A stretch of DNA of 64,000 bases, taken from the NCBI RefSeq assembly GCF_004358695.1, contig NZ_SNAA01000006.1:1-64000 (forward strand), given 5' to 3'. The DNA comes from Palleronia sediminis. GTDB lineage: Bacteria > Pseudomonadota > Alphaproteobacteria > Rhodobacterales > Rhodobacteraceae. This document shows positions 8,487 through 19,795 of the stretch, in pieces. Numbering within the stretch: position 1 is the stretch's first letter; each line of letters begins with the position of its first letter. The notes under the pieces were generated by a model. The model ran no database searches and was not told the DNA's origin. It saw only the letters and a program-made list of their open reading frames with translations. A program made the translations under genes and the position numbers.

Positions 8487-9109
8487 CCGACGGGCTCCAT
8501 GTCCTGACGCTTCAGCGCGAGGCGCACGCCCTCGTCGGCCTCCATCCGCGCGCGGTGGGCCCTGAGCGCGGGGTAGTCGTCGATGGAAAGCGGCGTTTGC
8601 TCGATCCACCGTTCCAGCACATACAGGAACGTATCGGCGAAGGACCGCTTGCCCAGATACCATTCGCCGCCGTTGCCGCTCAGGATGCCGTCCATCCGCG
8701 CGTAGTGGCCTGCGAGCGTCGCGTAGGTCCGGCGCTTGACCTCTTCTTGCGCCTTGGCCGTTTCGGCCAGGTTTTTGGGAGCGAAGTGCCCGCCATAGGC
8801 CGCGTGGACTTCGGAGGTCATGTAGGACAGCGCCTCGGCCTCCTTGCGGCCTGGTACCGTGTCGCGCGCTCAGCCCTCGCCGCCATGCTCGGCCCCCAGC
8901 CAGGCGAGGATCGCCGCCGCCTCGGTCAGCACGTCGCCATCCTCGAAACGGATCGCGGGCACCTTTCCCTTGGGGTTGATGGCCAGGTACTCGTCCCTCT
9001 TGTGGTCGCCATAGGCCATGTTGTGCACCTCGACCGGCGCGTCGAGCCAGGCGATGGCGATGTTGGGCGCGAGCGAGCAGGTGCCGGGCATGGTGTAGAG
9101 CGTGGGCAT
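8483..9109 (-). pseudogene. Glutathione S-transferase interrupted by an in-frame TGA
   Basis: The N-terminal thioredoxin-like half starts at 9109 (MPTLYTMPGTCSLAPNIA, with the NPKGKVPAI glutathione-site region). It runs to a TGA at 8872-8870, after AEHGGEG. The same frame continues without any shift into RDTVPGRKEAEALSYM and the all-helical C-terminal half, ending at 8483. Read through, it is 208 residues, the normal GST length, so one codon has become a stop. It may be a true nonsense mutation, a sequencing error, or two separately translated pieces. The second piece has a possible ATG at 8821 but no good ribosome site. The stop overlaps the DUF5996 start. Confidence 0.8.
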
Positions 9110-9295
9110 GGGGTCGGTCCTTTGGTGTTCATGGGTGCGCCGGCCGGACCGCCGCGCGCCCCGTGCCGTCCGCGGGCACGACGCGAACCGGCCCCGCATG
9201 AGGGATCGCCCGCGCCGCCCGTATTCCCCCGACGAACGGGAGCGATCCCCGGCGGGTTCCGTCGCGCCCGTCCGTGCAGACGCCGCCGCGCCGCT

Positions 9296-9856
9296 CTAGG
9301 GCCTCTGCGACGCCGCGAAGGCCGCGAAGCCCTCGACGAACTTTCTCAGCCGGTCGCGCGTCGGATCGTCGGTCAAGTGTCCCTCTTCGTCAAAGAGGCC
9401 GCTGGCCCGCGCCACCATCAGCCGCCCCTCGCACCACGGGCGCGTGCCGAGCGTGCGCAGCACGCCCAGCCACGCATCCTGTGCGAGGATCGTCCCGAAC
9501 CCGCCGAGCGATGCGCCGAGCACTGCGACGGGCTTGCCGCCGAAGACACGGGGGATGTCGCCCGCCGGCCGGGTGGTCCAGTCGATCGCGTTCTTGAAGA
9601 CGCCGGGGATCGAGTTATTGTATTCGGGCGAGAAGAGCATCACCCCCGCGGCGTCTGCGATCTGTTCCTTCAGCGTCTCGACGGCGGGCGGCAGGCCCGA
9701 GGCTGCTTCCTCGTCTGCGTCGTAGAGCGGGATACCCCTGATGCTGCCCTCGACAAGCTCGAACCCCTCGGGCATCAGTCCCTGCGCCGCACGCAGCAGC
9801 GCGGTATTGTAGGACGCCTGCCGCAGGCTTCCCGATATTCCCAGAATACGGATCAT
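9296..9856 (-). CDS. NADPH-dependent FMN reductase
   Basis: The protein has 186 residues with the flavodoxin-like fold of the ArsH/ChrR/SsuE-type reductases. The FMN phosphate loop GSLRQASYN is at about residues 9-17. PEYNNSIPG, followed by KNAIDW, is at about residues 76-92. It uses NAD(P)H to reduce FMN or quinone-type acceptors in the cytoplasm. It stands alone between two broken genes. The intact motifs suggest it is functional; the physiological acceptor is unknown. Confidence 0.88.
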   Translation of the reverse strand: MIRILGISGSLRQASYNTALLRAAQGLMPEGFELVEGSIRGIPLYDADEEAASGLPPAVETLKEQIADAAGVMLFSPEYNNSIPGVFKNAIDWTTRPAGDIPRVFGGKPVAVLGASLGGFGTILAQDAWLGVLRTLGTRPWCEGRLMVARASGLFDEEGHLTDDPTRDRLRKFVEGFAAFAASQRP

Positions 9857-9950
9857 TCGTTTCGTTCCTCAGCCCCGGTTGGGCCCCATCGTGCGGCTTC
9901 TCCGCCGCGTGGGCACTAGGGGTCGAGCCCGGCCGGGCCGGACGCGCGTT

Positions 9951-10869
9951 TCAGGGGAACGGCACGCCACGCCGGTCGAGAAAGATCGCAAGCAGCGTGT
10001 CGGACGCGCCGATGAAGAGGCGGTTGCGGCGAACCTCGCCGAAGGTCAGGTTCGCGACGTGCCGGGGCGTGCGGATCTTGCCCATCAGGTGCCCGTCGGG
10101 CGCGATGCAATGCACCCCGTCGCCCGCGCTCGACCAGATGTTGCCGTCCTCGTCCACCGTCATGCCGTCGCAAAAGCCCGGCGAGATCTTGTGGAACGCC
10201 TCGCCGCCCGACAGGCGGTTGTCCGGCCCCACGTCGAAGACGCGGATGAGCTGCTCGGGGTCCGGGCGGGTCTGGTCGCCAGTCTCGGCGACGTAGAGGC
10301 GGCTCTCGTCGGGCGAGAACGCCAGGCCGTTCGGCCCCGCGAAGTCACTGGCCGCGACCGCGATCTCGCCGGTCCCCGGATCGAGCCGGTAGAGCGCCGG
10401 GGGGCTGCTCGGAGGCCTGTCGGACGCCCTAGTAATCGTTCGAGATCCCGTAGAGCGGATCGGAGAACCAGATCGTGCCGTCCGACTTTACGGCGACGTC
10501 ATTGGGCGCGTTCAGCCGCTTGCCGGCATGGCTGTCCAGCAGCGTAACAACGCGCCCGTCATGTTCGGTCCGGGTGATGGATCGCGCCTCGTGCGAGCAG
10601 GCGATCAGCCGGCCCTGCCGGTCGCGGGTCTGGCCGTTGGCGTGGCCCGAGGGGGCGCGATAGATCGACTGCCCCTGATCCTCGGACCAGCGCATGGTCC
10701 GGTTGCGCGGCAGATCCTGGAACAGCAGGCAGTTCCAGTCCCCCATCCACACGAGCCCCTCGATCCAGCGGAACCCGAAGGCCAGCGTTTCGAGCTCTGC
10801 GTTTCCCAGCAGGTAGCCGGCAAAGGCCGGATCGACGATTTCGAAAGGGCCGGTATCGGTGTCGGTCAT
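9951..10869 (-). pseudogene. SMP-30/gluconolactonase family gene, broken by a stop and a frameshift
   Basis: The first segment (start 10869) covers the N-terminal beta-propeller with GFRWIEGLVW and LNAPNDVAV. It stops at a TAG (10431-10429) after YGISNDY. About 25 bases later a run of six G on the plus strand (10399-10404) shifts the frame by +1. In the other frame the protein goes on through LYRLDPGTGEIAV, DFAGPNGLAFSPDESRLYV and FCDGMTVDEDGNIW to the stop at 9951. Removing one base of the run restores 306 codons, the usual family length. These enzymes are calcium-dependent sugar lactonases. It lies 7 bases after the cupin gene, so it was part of that operon. Confidence 0.85.
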
Positions 10870-10876
10870 CGTCGCC

Positions 10877-11329
10877 TCACGAAAAGCGGCAGGGCGTCGT
10901 CTCGCCGCGCGCGGTGTCGAATTGCACGATCATCACCGTTGCCGGCGCGTCCCCCACGGTGGCGGAGCGGTGCCCCTTGCGGCCGTCCACCTCCCGGCAG
11001 CCCTGGTCCTCACCGAAGGATATCTCGCCCGGCCCGAACTCGCGCCGGGTTCCGTCCATCGCCTCGACCGACCACCGGCCGCTGAGCGGAACGATCCACT
11101 GCGGCGCGGGGTTCTCGTGCCACTCTCCGACCCAACCCGCGGGCATAACCGTGACCATGACCGTCATGCCGTCGTGATGGCGCGTGCCCTGCCATTGCGG
11201 CTGCGCGCCCGGCTGGATGGCGGCAAGCTCGAACTCGGTCATGGTGCATTCGACCTGCCGGCTGATGCCGTCCTCGTCGACGTAGAGATGCCAGTAGGGA
11301 ACGACCGGCTTGTCGTCATCCTTGCTCAT
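10877..11329 (-). CDS. Cupin-domain protein
   Basis: The protein has 150 residues. The cupin motif region is visible as HHDGMTVMVTVMPAGWVGEWHENP, followed by an acidic FGPGEISFGED turn and GRKGHRSATVG, which together form a single small beta-barrel. The start ATG at 11329 has AAAGGAAAGG 8 bases upstream. It is followed after 7 bases by the broken SMP-30 gene, a pairing common in sugar-acid catabolism. Whether it is an enzyme or a binding protein is not clear. The histidines in HHDG and EWHE are candidate metal ligands. Confidence 0.7.
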   Translation of the reverse strand: MSKDDDKPVVPYWHLYVDEDGISRQVECTMTEFELAAIQPGAQPQWQGTRHHDGMTVMVTVMPAGWVGEWHENPAPQWIVPLSGRWSVEAMDGTRREFGPGEISFGEDQGCREVDGRKGHRSATVGDAPATVMIVQFDTARGETTPCRFS

Positions 11330-11417
11330 GGTGCTCGCCTTTCCTTTGAAGCGGCACAACGCATGGCGGCGACGCGGGTTGCACCCGCCCCGAGCCGCGC
11401 GGCCGTCACACGCCCGC

Positions 11418-13600
<2,183 letters not shown>

Positions 13601-13622
13601 GGTACGGAGAAGGAGCCGTGCG

Positions 13623-14000
13623 ATGAGCGAGATGAGCGACAAGGGCATGGCGGTGCGACGGCGGGTGCTGGGAGACGCGCATGTCGACCGGGCCGAGGCC
13701 GCGAAGGACGCCTTCGACGCGCCGTTCCAGGCGATGATCACCGAGGCCGCCTGGGGCCATGTCTGGAGCCGCAGCACGATCACCGACCGCGAACGCTCGA
13801 TGCTGACCATCGCGCTTCTGGCCGGGCTCGGCAACGATGCGGAACTGGCGCTGCATCTGCGCGCCACCGTCAATACCGGCGCGAGCCGCGATGACGTGTT
13901 GGAGGCGCTGATGCATGTCGCTATCTATGCGGGCGTGCCGCGTGCCAATCACGCGATCGCGATCGCCAAGAAGACCTTTGCGGAAATGGAGGCGACATGA
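13623..14000 (+). CDS. pcaC: 4-carboxymuconolactone decarboxylase
   Basis: The protein has 125 residues, a single carboxymuconolactone-decarboxylase domain with the family pattern [20 protein letters not shown] and [12 protein letters not shown]. It converts 4-carboxymuconolactone to beta-ketoadipate enol-lactone. AAGGAG precedes the ATG at 13623; an ATG three codons further on is also possible. Its stop overlaps the pcaH start (ATGA), so the genes are coupled. Confidence 0.95.
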   Translation: MSEMSDKGMAVRRRVLGDAHVDRAEAAKDAFDAPFQAMITEAAWGHVWSRSTITDRERSMLTIALLAGLGNDAELALHLRATVNTGASRDDVLEALMHVAIYAGVPRANHAIAIAKKTFAEMEAT

Positions 14001-14776
14001 ACGCGTTCAAGCAAAAGCAGGCGGTGTTGCAGACCCCCGGCGGCCATGACCGGCCCGGCGGCGGCCTCTATGCCCGTGACCGGAGCTGGCATCCCGCCGC
14101 GCTGACACCGGCTTACAAGACCTCGGTGACACGCTCGCCCACCCGCGCGCCGATCTCCTTTCCCACCACGCTGGGCGAAGAGACGGGCCCCGTCTTCACC
14201 CGCGACAGGCTGGGGCCGCTCGATGCAGACCTCGTGCATAATTTCGCCAGGTCGCCCGACGGTGCCATCGGGCCGCGCATCGTCGTGCAAGGGCGGGTGC
14301 TGGACGAGGACGGGCGCGGGGTGCCGCATACGCTGGTCGAGGTGTGGCAGGCCAATGCCGGCGGGCGGTATCGCCACAAGAAAGAGGGCTATCTCGCGCC
14401 GCTCGATCCCGATTTCGGGGGCTGCGGGCGTTGCCTGACGGATGAGGCCGGCCGCTACGAATTTCGCACCATCCAGCCGGGGCCGTATCCGTGGCCCAAC
14501 GGGCCGAACGACTGGCGCCCCGCCCACATCCACTTTTCGGTGTTCGGGCAGAGCTGGGGCCAGCGGCTGATCACGCAGATGTATTTCGACGGCGACCCGA
14601 TGATCTGGCGTTGCCCCATCGTGGGCACCATCCCCTCGCCCGAGGGGATCGAGAGCCTCGTGGCGCGGCTCGACATGGAGGCGACGATCCCCATGGATGC
14701 GCGCGTCTACCGGTTCGACATCGTGCTCAGGGGGCGTCGTCAGACCTTGTTCGAGAACCGCATGGAGGGGCTGTGA
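13997..14776 (+). CDS. pcaH: Protocatechuate 3,4-dioxygenase, beta subunit
   Basis: The protein has 259 residues. The Fe(III) ligands of intradiol dioxygenases are visible: Tyr in GGRYRHK, Tyr in PYPWPNGPN, and both His in RPAHIHFS. It pairs with PcaG to open the ring of protocatechuate between the hydroxyls, giving 3-carboxy-cis,cis-muconate. It overlaps pcaC by 4 bases and pcaG by 1 base (TGATG). No part is missing. Confidence 0.96.
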   Translation: MNAFKQKQAVLQTPGGHDRPGGGLYARDRSWHPAALTPAYKTSVTRSPTRAPISFPTTLGEETGPVFTRDRLGPLDADLVHNFARSPDGAIGPRIVVQGRVLDEDGRGVPHTLVEVWQANAGGRYRHKKEGYLAPLDPDFGGCGRCLTDEAGRYEFRTIQPGPYPWPNGPNDWRPAHIHFSVFGQSWGQRLITQMYFDGDPMIWRCPIVGTIPSPEGIESLVARLDMEATIPMDARVYRFDIVLRGRRQTLFENRMEGL

Positions 14777-15378
14777 TGCAACGGATCGCGCGGTTGAAGG
14801 AAAGTCCGAGCCAGACGGCGGGGCCTTACGTGCATATCGGCATGCTTCCGAATTTCGCCGGGATCGACGGGGTCTTTGACGAGGATCTCGGCGCGCGGAT
14901 GATCGTCGGCGAGGCAAAGGGCGAACGCATCACCATCCGGGGCAGGGTGTTCGACGGGGTCGGCGCCGCGCTCAAGGATGTGCTCCTCGAGGTCTGGCAG
15001 GCCGATGCGCAGGGTCTTTTCCCGTCGCAAGAGGGTGCCGACCCGGCCTTTACCGGCTGGGGCCGCCAGGCGGCCGACATGGATACGGGCGAGTTCGCCT
15101 TTGAAACGGTCAAGCCGGGGCCGGTGCCGTTCCGCGACGGGCGTCTGATGGCGCCGCATGTCTCGCTCTGGATCGTCGCGCGTGGCATAAACCTCGGGTT
15201 GCAGACGCGGATCTATTTCGCCGACGAGGACGAGGCCAACGCGTCGGACCCGATCCTGTCGCGGATCGAACATCGCGACCGCATCCCCACCTTGCTGGCA
15301 GAGCCGAAGGGCGACGGAACCTATCGCTTCGACATCCGGCTCCAGGGTGAGAACGAGACCATATTCTTCGACTTCTGA
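14776..15378 (+). CDS. pcaG: Protocatechuate 3,4-dioxygenase, alpha subunit
   Basis: The protein has 200 residues with the intradiol-dioxygenase beta fold. It begins with the family-typical SPSQTAGPYVHIG (about 10-22), followed by VLLEVWQADAQG and the HVSLWIVARGIN strand. As expected for the non-catalytic subunit, it lacks the full set of iron ligands. Its start overlaps the pcaH stop. It forms the hetero-oligomer with PcaH. Confidence 0.96.
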   Translation: MQRIARLKESPSQTAGPYVHIGMLPNFAGIDGVFDEDLGARMIVGEAKGERITIRGRVFDGVGAALKDVLLEVWQADAQGLFPSQEGADPAFTGWGRQAADMDTGEFAFETVKPGPVPFRDGRLMAPHVSLWIVARGINLGLQTRIYFADEDEANASDPILSRIEHRDRIPTLLAEPKGDGTYRFDIRLQGENETIFFDF

Positions 15379-15387
15379 GGGGCCATC

Positions 15388-16230
15388 ATGTCCGATCCTT
15401 GCATCATCTGCGTCGCGATCACCGGCTCTCTGCCGACCAAGGCGAACAACCCCGCCGTGCCGATCAGCATATCCGAGCAGGTCGAAAGCACCCATGAGGC
15501 CTTCGAGGCCGGGGCGACGATCGCGCATTGCCACGTGCGCGACGACGAGGGCAAACCGACCTCGGACCCCGAGCGGTTCGCGCGGCTGAAAGAGGGGATC
15601 GAGACGCATTGCCCCGGCATGATCGTGCAACTGTCGACCGGGGGTCGTTCGGGGGCGGGGAAGGCGCGCGGCGGCATGCTGCCGCTGCGGCCCGACATGG
15701 CCTCGCTTTCGGTGGGCTCGAACAATTTCCCGACCCGCGTCTACGAGAACCCGCCCGATCTGGTCGACTGGCTGGCCTCGGAGATGGTGAAATATAACGT
15801 CAAACCCGAGATCGAGGCCTTCGACCTGAGCCATATCGTGCAGGCCACCCGCATGGCGCAGGACGGGCGCATCGAGGGGCCGCTCTACGTCCAGTTCGTC
15901 ATGGGGGTAAAGAACGCGATGCCCGTCGACGAGCCGATCCTCGATTTCTACATCGCGACGCTGAACCGTCTCGCGCCCGACGCGCAATGGTGCGCCGCGG
16001 GGATCGGTGCGGGCCAGATCACCATCAACGAATGGGCCATCGCCAAGGGCGGGCATACGCGCACGGGGCTCGAGGATAACGTGCGGATCGACCGCGATAC
16101 GCTGGCGCCGTCGAACGCGGCGCTCGTCAAGCGGGCGGTCGAGCTTTGCGGGAAATACGAGCGTCCCGTGGCGACATGGCGTCAGGCGCGCGAGATCCTC
16201 GGGCTGCGCCTGCCGGAAACGGCGACGTGA
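15388..16230 (+). CDS. Beta-keto acid cleavage enzyme (BKACE, DUF849 family)
   Basis: The protein has 280 residues, a zinc-dependent TIM-barrel of the 3-keto-5-aminohexanoate cleavage enzyme family. The zinc-binding HxH is in AHCHVRDDEGKP (about residues 46-56), and the late CAAGIGAGQ segment is typical. Family members react a beta-keto acid with acetyl-CoA to give acetoacetate and a new CoA ester. It sits between pcaG and pcaD in a co-transcribed run, and no pcaIJ or pcaF is present in the window. The likely substrate is therefore beta-ketoadipate, giving acetoacetate plus succinyl-CoA; that substrate is inferred. Its stop overlaps the pcaD GTG start. Confidence 0.88.
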   Translation: MSDPCIICVAITGSLPTKANNPAVPISISEQVESTHEAFEAGATIAHCHVRDDEGKPTSDPERFARLKEGIETHCPGMIVQLSTGGRSGAGKARGGMLPLRPDMASLSVGSNNFPTRVYENPPDLVDWLASEMVKYNVKPEIEAFDLSHIVQATRMAQDGRIEGPLYVQFVMGVKNAMPVDEPILDFYIATLNRLAPDAQWCAAGIGAGQITINEWAIAKGGHTRTGLEDNVRIDRDTLAPSNAALVKRAVELCGKYERPVATWRQAREILGLRLPETAT

Positions 16231-17021
16231 CCGAGGCCGGGCTACGTTTTGCCGCGCCGAACGGCGCCGTGCTGCACCACGTGGTCCGGCCCGGCCCGAA
16301 CCGGCCGGTCGTCTTCGCCAATTCGCTCGGGACGGACCTGCGGATATGGCAGGCGGTCGTGGCCGGACTGGGCCCGCAGACGCCGCTGCTTTTGTGGGAC
16401 AAGCGCGGTCACGGGCTTTCCGAAGAGGGGCCGGTGGACATGGCCACCCATGCCGCCGATCTAGCCGGGCTGATGGATCTGCACGGTCTCACCGATGCGC
16501 TCGTTTGCGGGGTTTCGGTCGGCGGCATGATCGCGCTGCAACTGGCGGCCGACCGCCCCGATCTCGTGGCGGGGCTTTTGCTCTCGAATACCGGCCACCG
16601 GATCGGCGATGCCGCGACATGGAACGCGCGAATCGAGACCGTCGAACGCGAGGGCATCGCGGCAATCGCCGACCCGATCCTCGAACGGTGGCTCGGTCCG
16701 GAATACCGTGCGTCGAACCCCGCGCAGATGGCCGGTTGGCGCGCCATGCTGACGCGCACCCCGGCCGCGGGCTATACCGCCACCTGCCGCGCCATCCGCG
16801 ACGCCGACCTGACCGAGGCGGCACGCGGGATCACGGTGCCGACGCTGTGCCTCGCGGGCAGCGTGGACGGTGCGACGCCGCCGCAACTGCTGCGCGACCT
16901 GGCCGAACTCGTGCCGGGGGCAGCCTATCGCTGTCTCGAGGGGGTCGGCCATCTGCCCTCGATCGAGCGGCCCGCAGAGGTCGCGCAGATGCTGAAAGAC
17001 CTTGCGGAGCGGATCGCGTGA
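16227..17021 (+). CDS. pcaD: 3-oxoadipate enol-lactonase
   Basis: The protein has 264 residues with an alpha/beta-hydrolase fold. The oxyanion region is in FANSLGTDLRIW and the nucleophile elbow GVSVGG is at about residues 96-101. The catalytic Asp is in the AGSVDGATP loop, and the His is in GVGHLPS. It hydrolyses beta-ketoadipate enol-lactone to beta-ketoadipate. The start is a GTG overlapping the preceding stop (GTGA); no ATG exists near the family start. The downstream pcaB also begins at an overlapping GTG. Confidence 0.94.
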   Translation: MTEAGLRFAAPNGAVLHHVVRPGPNRPVVFANSLGTDLRIWQAVVAGLGPQTPLLLWDKRGHGLSEEGPVDMATHAADLAGLMDLHGLTDALVCGVSVGGMIALQLAADRPDLVAGLLLSNTGHRIGDAATWNARIETVEREGIAAIADPILERWLGPEYRASNPAQMAGWRAMLTRTPAAGYTATCRAIRDADLTEAARGITVPTLCLAGSVDGATPPQLLRDLAELVPGAAYRCLEGVGHLPSIERPAEVAQMLKDLAERIA

Positions 17022-18073
17022 TCTCGGTCTTCGAGAATCCCTGGCTCGGGGGTCTGTTCGGCGACGAGGAAATCGCGGCCCATTGGTCCCCCGAGGCGCA
17101 GCTTGGCCACATGATCCGGTTCGAAGCGGCCTATGCACGCGCACTCGGGGCCTGTGGGCTGGCCGAGGCCGCAATGGCCGAACGCGCCGCGCAGGCCATC
17201 GAGGCGGCGAAGATCGACATCGACGATCTGGCCCGTGGCACGGCGCGCGACGGTCTGCCGGTGCCGGCGCTGGTCGCGCAACTCAAGACCGCAGCCGCCG
17301 AGGCCCGCGGCGCCGTGCATCACGGCGCGACATCGCAGGACGTGATCGACAGCGCGCTGGCCTGCACCCTGCGCGACACCGGGGGTGTGCTGCGGGGCCG
17401 TGTCGAGACGTTGCAAGGCGAACTCGCCGCGCTGCGCGACCGGTTCGGAGACCGGGCGCTCATGGGGCGCACGCGGATGCAGGCGGCCCTGCCGATAACG
17501 GTGGCCGACCGGATCTGCGGCTGGGCCTTGCCGCTTGGCGACCATCTGGACCGGCTCGACCGGTTGTTGCCGCGGGCCGCGCGGTTGCAGCTTGGCGGTC
17601 CGGTCGGCACGCGCGGCGACCTCGGCGGGCAGGGCGCAGCCGTGGCGCGCCACATGGCCGGGGCGCTCGACCTCGCGTCGGGGGCGCAATGGCACGCCCG
17701 CCGGGACGGCGTGGCCGAGTTCGCCGGGTGGCTGTCGCTGGTCTCGGGCGGCTTGGGCAAGATGGGGCAGGATATCTGCCTGATGGCGCAGCAGGAGCCG
17801 CGCGAGATCGCGCTGTCGGGGGGCGGCGGTTCCTCGGCCATGGCGCATAAGCAGAACCCGGTCCTGGCCGAGCTGCTGGTGACACTGGCGCGGTTCAACG
17901 CGACCCAGGTTTCGGCCATGCACCAGGCGCTGGTCCACGAGCAAGAGCGTTCGGGCGCGGCATGGCAACTCGAATGGATGGTGCTGCCGCAGATGACGAT
18001 GGCGACGGGGCGGGCGCTGTCCGCCGCCATCGCGCTATGCGGCAGGATCGAAGAGATCGGCGCGCCCGTCTGA
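17018..18073 (+). CDS. pcaB: 3-carboxy-cis,cis-muconate cycloisomerase
   Basis: The protein has 351 residues of the fumarase/aspartase superfamily with the signature GSSAMAHKQNP at about residues 274-284. It lactonises 3-carboxy-cis,cis-muconate to 4-carboxymuconolactone. It is about 100 residues shorter than the Pseudomonas enzyme, lacking the C-terminal extension. I recall short forms as usual in alphaproteobacteria. Translation from a GTG that overlaps the pcaD stop gives a natural N terminus (ISVFENPWLGGLFGDEEI). Last gene of the pca operon. Confidence 0.93.
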   Translation: MISVFENPWLGGLFGDEEIAAHWSPEAQLGHMIRFEAAYARALGACGLAEAAMAERAAQAIEAAKIDIDDLARGTARDGLPVPALVAQLKTAAAEARGAVHHGATSQDVIDSALACTLRDTGGVLRGRVETLQGELAALRDRFGDRALMGRTRMQAALPITVADRICGWALPLGDHLDRLDRLLPRAARLQLGGPVGTRGDLGGQGAAVARHMAGALDLASGAQWHARRDGVAEFAGWLSLVSGGLGKMGQDICLMAQQEPREIALSGGGGSSAMAHKQNPVLAELLVTLARFNATQVSAMHQALVHEQERSGAAWQLEWMVLPQMTMATGRALSAAIALCGRIEEIGAPV

Positions 18074-18093
18074 GGCGGACGCGCGCGGCGTCA

Positions 18094-19794
18094 TCAGTCG
18101 GGCATTATCCTGATATCGAGCAGCGCGCAGCGCCGCTCTTCGCGGACCACCCGCAGGGCGTCGTCAAGCGCGGGGGCAAGCTCCTCCGCCGTTTCGACGC
18201 GGCGCGCATGGGCGCGGCTGGCCTCGGCGGTGCGGCGAAAATCCGGGCTGGGCTTGAGCGCGGTCAGCGGCATCTCGTTGGCGCGCGCGGCATGGCCGTC
18301 GGGATAAAGGCCCGTGACCGAGGCGCGGACCGCGCCCCATTCCTCGTTGTTCAGCACGATCACAAGGACCGACAGCCCCAGCGCCTCGGCGATCTGGTGG
18401 CAGACCGTCGGGTTCGCGAACATGTAGGAGCCATCGCCCATGGTCGCGACGCAAACGCGGTCGGGATCGGCAAGCTGGGCGCCGAGCGCAGCAGGAAAGC
18501 ACCAGCCGAGCCCGCCTGAATGCGGCTCCTGGAACCATGAGCCCGGCGTCCTGCGTTCGAGCGGGCCGAGGGGCACGCCCAGCTCCGAGAAAACGCGGGC
18601 ATCCATCCCGCGAAGCGCATCGCTGAGCGCCCGCGCGACCTGCGCCTTGGTCAGGCCCGCCGTGGTACCGGGGCGGGAAAGCTCGGTCAGCCGGTCGCGT
18701 TCCTGCGCCGAGGCGGCCGCAAGACTGTCGCGGCGCGCCGCCAGCCGCGCCTCGTCGCGCGGCAGGTCGGCCATGGCCGCGACAAGTGCCGGTATGATGT
18801 CGGCATTCTCGCCCGCCAGCGCGAGATCCGAGGTGAAATTGCGGACCGGGTAGCGCGAGAACAGCGGATCGGGCCCGGCATGGATGACCTTTGCCGCGGG
18901 ATGCGGCGCGTGGCGGTCGGGCCACCATGGCGCGAGGCAGTCGAGAACCAGCACGCAATCGGCCTCGGCAAGCCACGGGCCGGGATCGGCACCGACATGG
19001 CAGGGGTGGTCGGTCGGGATCGCGAGATGCGTGGCCCACCACGAGGACACGGCGATGCCCCAGTCGCCGGCCCATTGCGAAAAGGCGGCAAAGCTCGCGG
19101 CATCCCCGGCACCGCGCTGCGCGATCACGAGTGGGCGCTCGGCCTCTACAAGCCAGCGCGCGGCCTGCGCAACGGCCCGTGGGTCGGGCGCGATGCGGAC
19201 CGGCCGCATGCCGGGAGCTGCGTCCAAGGCATCCGCCGGGGCCGGTTCGCACAGCACCTCGCGCGGCAGCGAGATATAGACCGGCCCCTTGGGCGTGCTT
19301 TCGGCAATGGCGTGGGCGCGGTCCAGAACGGGGGCGACTTGTTCGGGGAACTTCAGCTCGTAATCCCATTTCGAGGCCTCGCGCACCAGGGCGGTCTGGT
19401 CGCGCATCTCCTGGCCCCAGCCGATCGGCACGGTTCTGGAGCCGGGGCGTCCCGATTCCGTCACGGGCGTGCGACCCGACATGAGCAGCATCGGCACATG
19501 TTCGCAGGCGGCGTTGATCGCCCCGGTGGCGCCGTTCGACAGGCCGACATTGGTATGCAGCATCACCGCTTGCGGTCGCCCGGTCGCCAGCCAGTAGCCG
19601 TGCGCCATGCCGACGGCGGCATGTTCGTGCGGGATGGTGATGGCGCGGGGGAGGTCCTGACCGCGGGCCGCCGCCTCGGTCAGCCCCTCGATGATCGGGG
19701 GGAAGTCGGTGCCGGAATTGGCAAAGACGCAGTCGACGCCGAGCGCCTTGAGGCGCGGAAAGATCGCGCCGCCCGCGGGGATCGTCTTGCTCAT
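18094..19794 (-). CDS. ThDP-dependent 2-oxo-acid decarboxylase (benzoylformate-decarboxylase-like)
   Basis: The protein has 566 residues of the ThDP enzyme superfamily. The cofactor-activating Glu is in IPHEHAAVGMAHG. The cofactor-binding GDG...N motif begins GDGSYMFANP and ends LNNEEWG. A His in VMLHTNVGLSNG lies where benzoylformate decarboxylase has its active-site His, whereas acetolactate synthases differ there. The gene starts 1 base after the TRAP large-subunit stop and sits with an aldehyde dehydrogenase. Decarboxylation of an imported aryl-2-oxo acid to an aldehyde is therefore a reasonable guess. Substrate not proven. Confidence 0.75.
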   Translation of the reverse strand: MSKTIPAGGAIFPRLKALGVDCVFANSGTDFPPIIEGLTEAAARGQDLPRAITIPHEHAAVGMAHGYWLATGRPQAVMLHTNVGLSNGATGAINAACEHVPMLLMSGRTPVTESGRPGSRTVPIGWGQEMRDQTALVREASKWDYELKFPEQVAPVLDRAHAIAESTPKGPVYISLPREVLCEPAPADALDAAPGMRPVRIAPDPRAVAQAARWLVEAERPLVIAQRGAGDAASFAAFSQWAGDWGIAVSSWWATHLAIPTDHPCHVGADPGPWLAEADCVLVLDCLAPWWPDRHAPHPAAKVIHAGPDPLFSRYPVRNFTSDLALAGENADIIPALVAAMADLPRDEARLAARRDSLAAASAQERDRLTELSRPGTTAGLTKAQVARALSDALRGMDARVFSELGVPLGPLERRTPGSWFQEPHSGGLGWCFPAALGAQLADPDRVCVATMGDGSYMFANPTVCHQIAEALGLSVLVIVLNNEEWGAVRASVTGLYPDGHAARANEMPLTALKPSPDFRRTAEASRAHARRVETAEELAPALDDALRVVREERRCALLDIRIMPD

Positions 19795-19795
19795 G

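Noticed and set aside
8870-8872. Selenocysteine or programmed recoding at the GST TGA
   Set aside because: No catalytic or cysteine-equivalent role is expected at that position, and no stem-loop of the right kind was seen directly after the stop.
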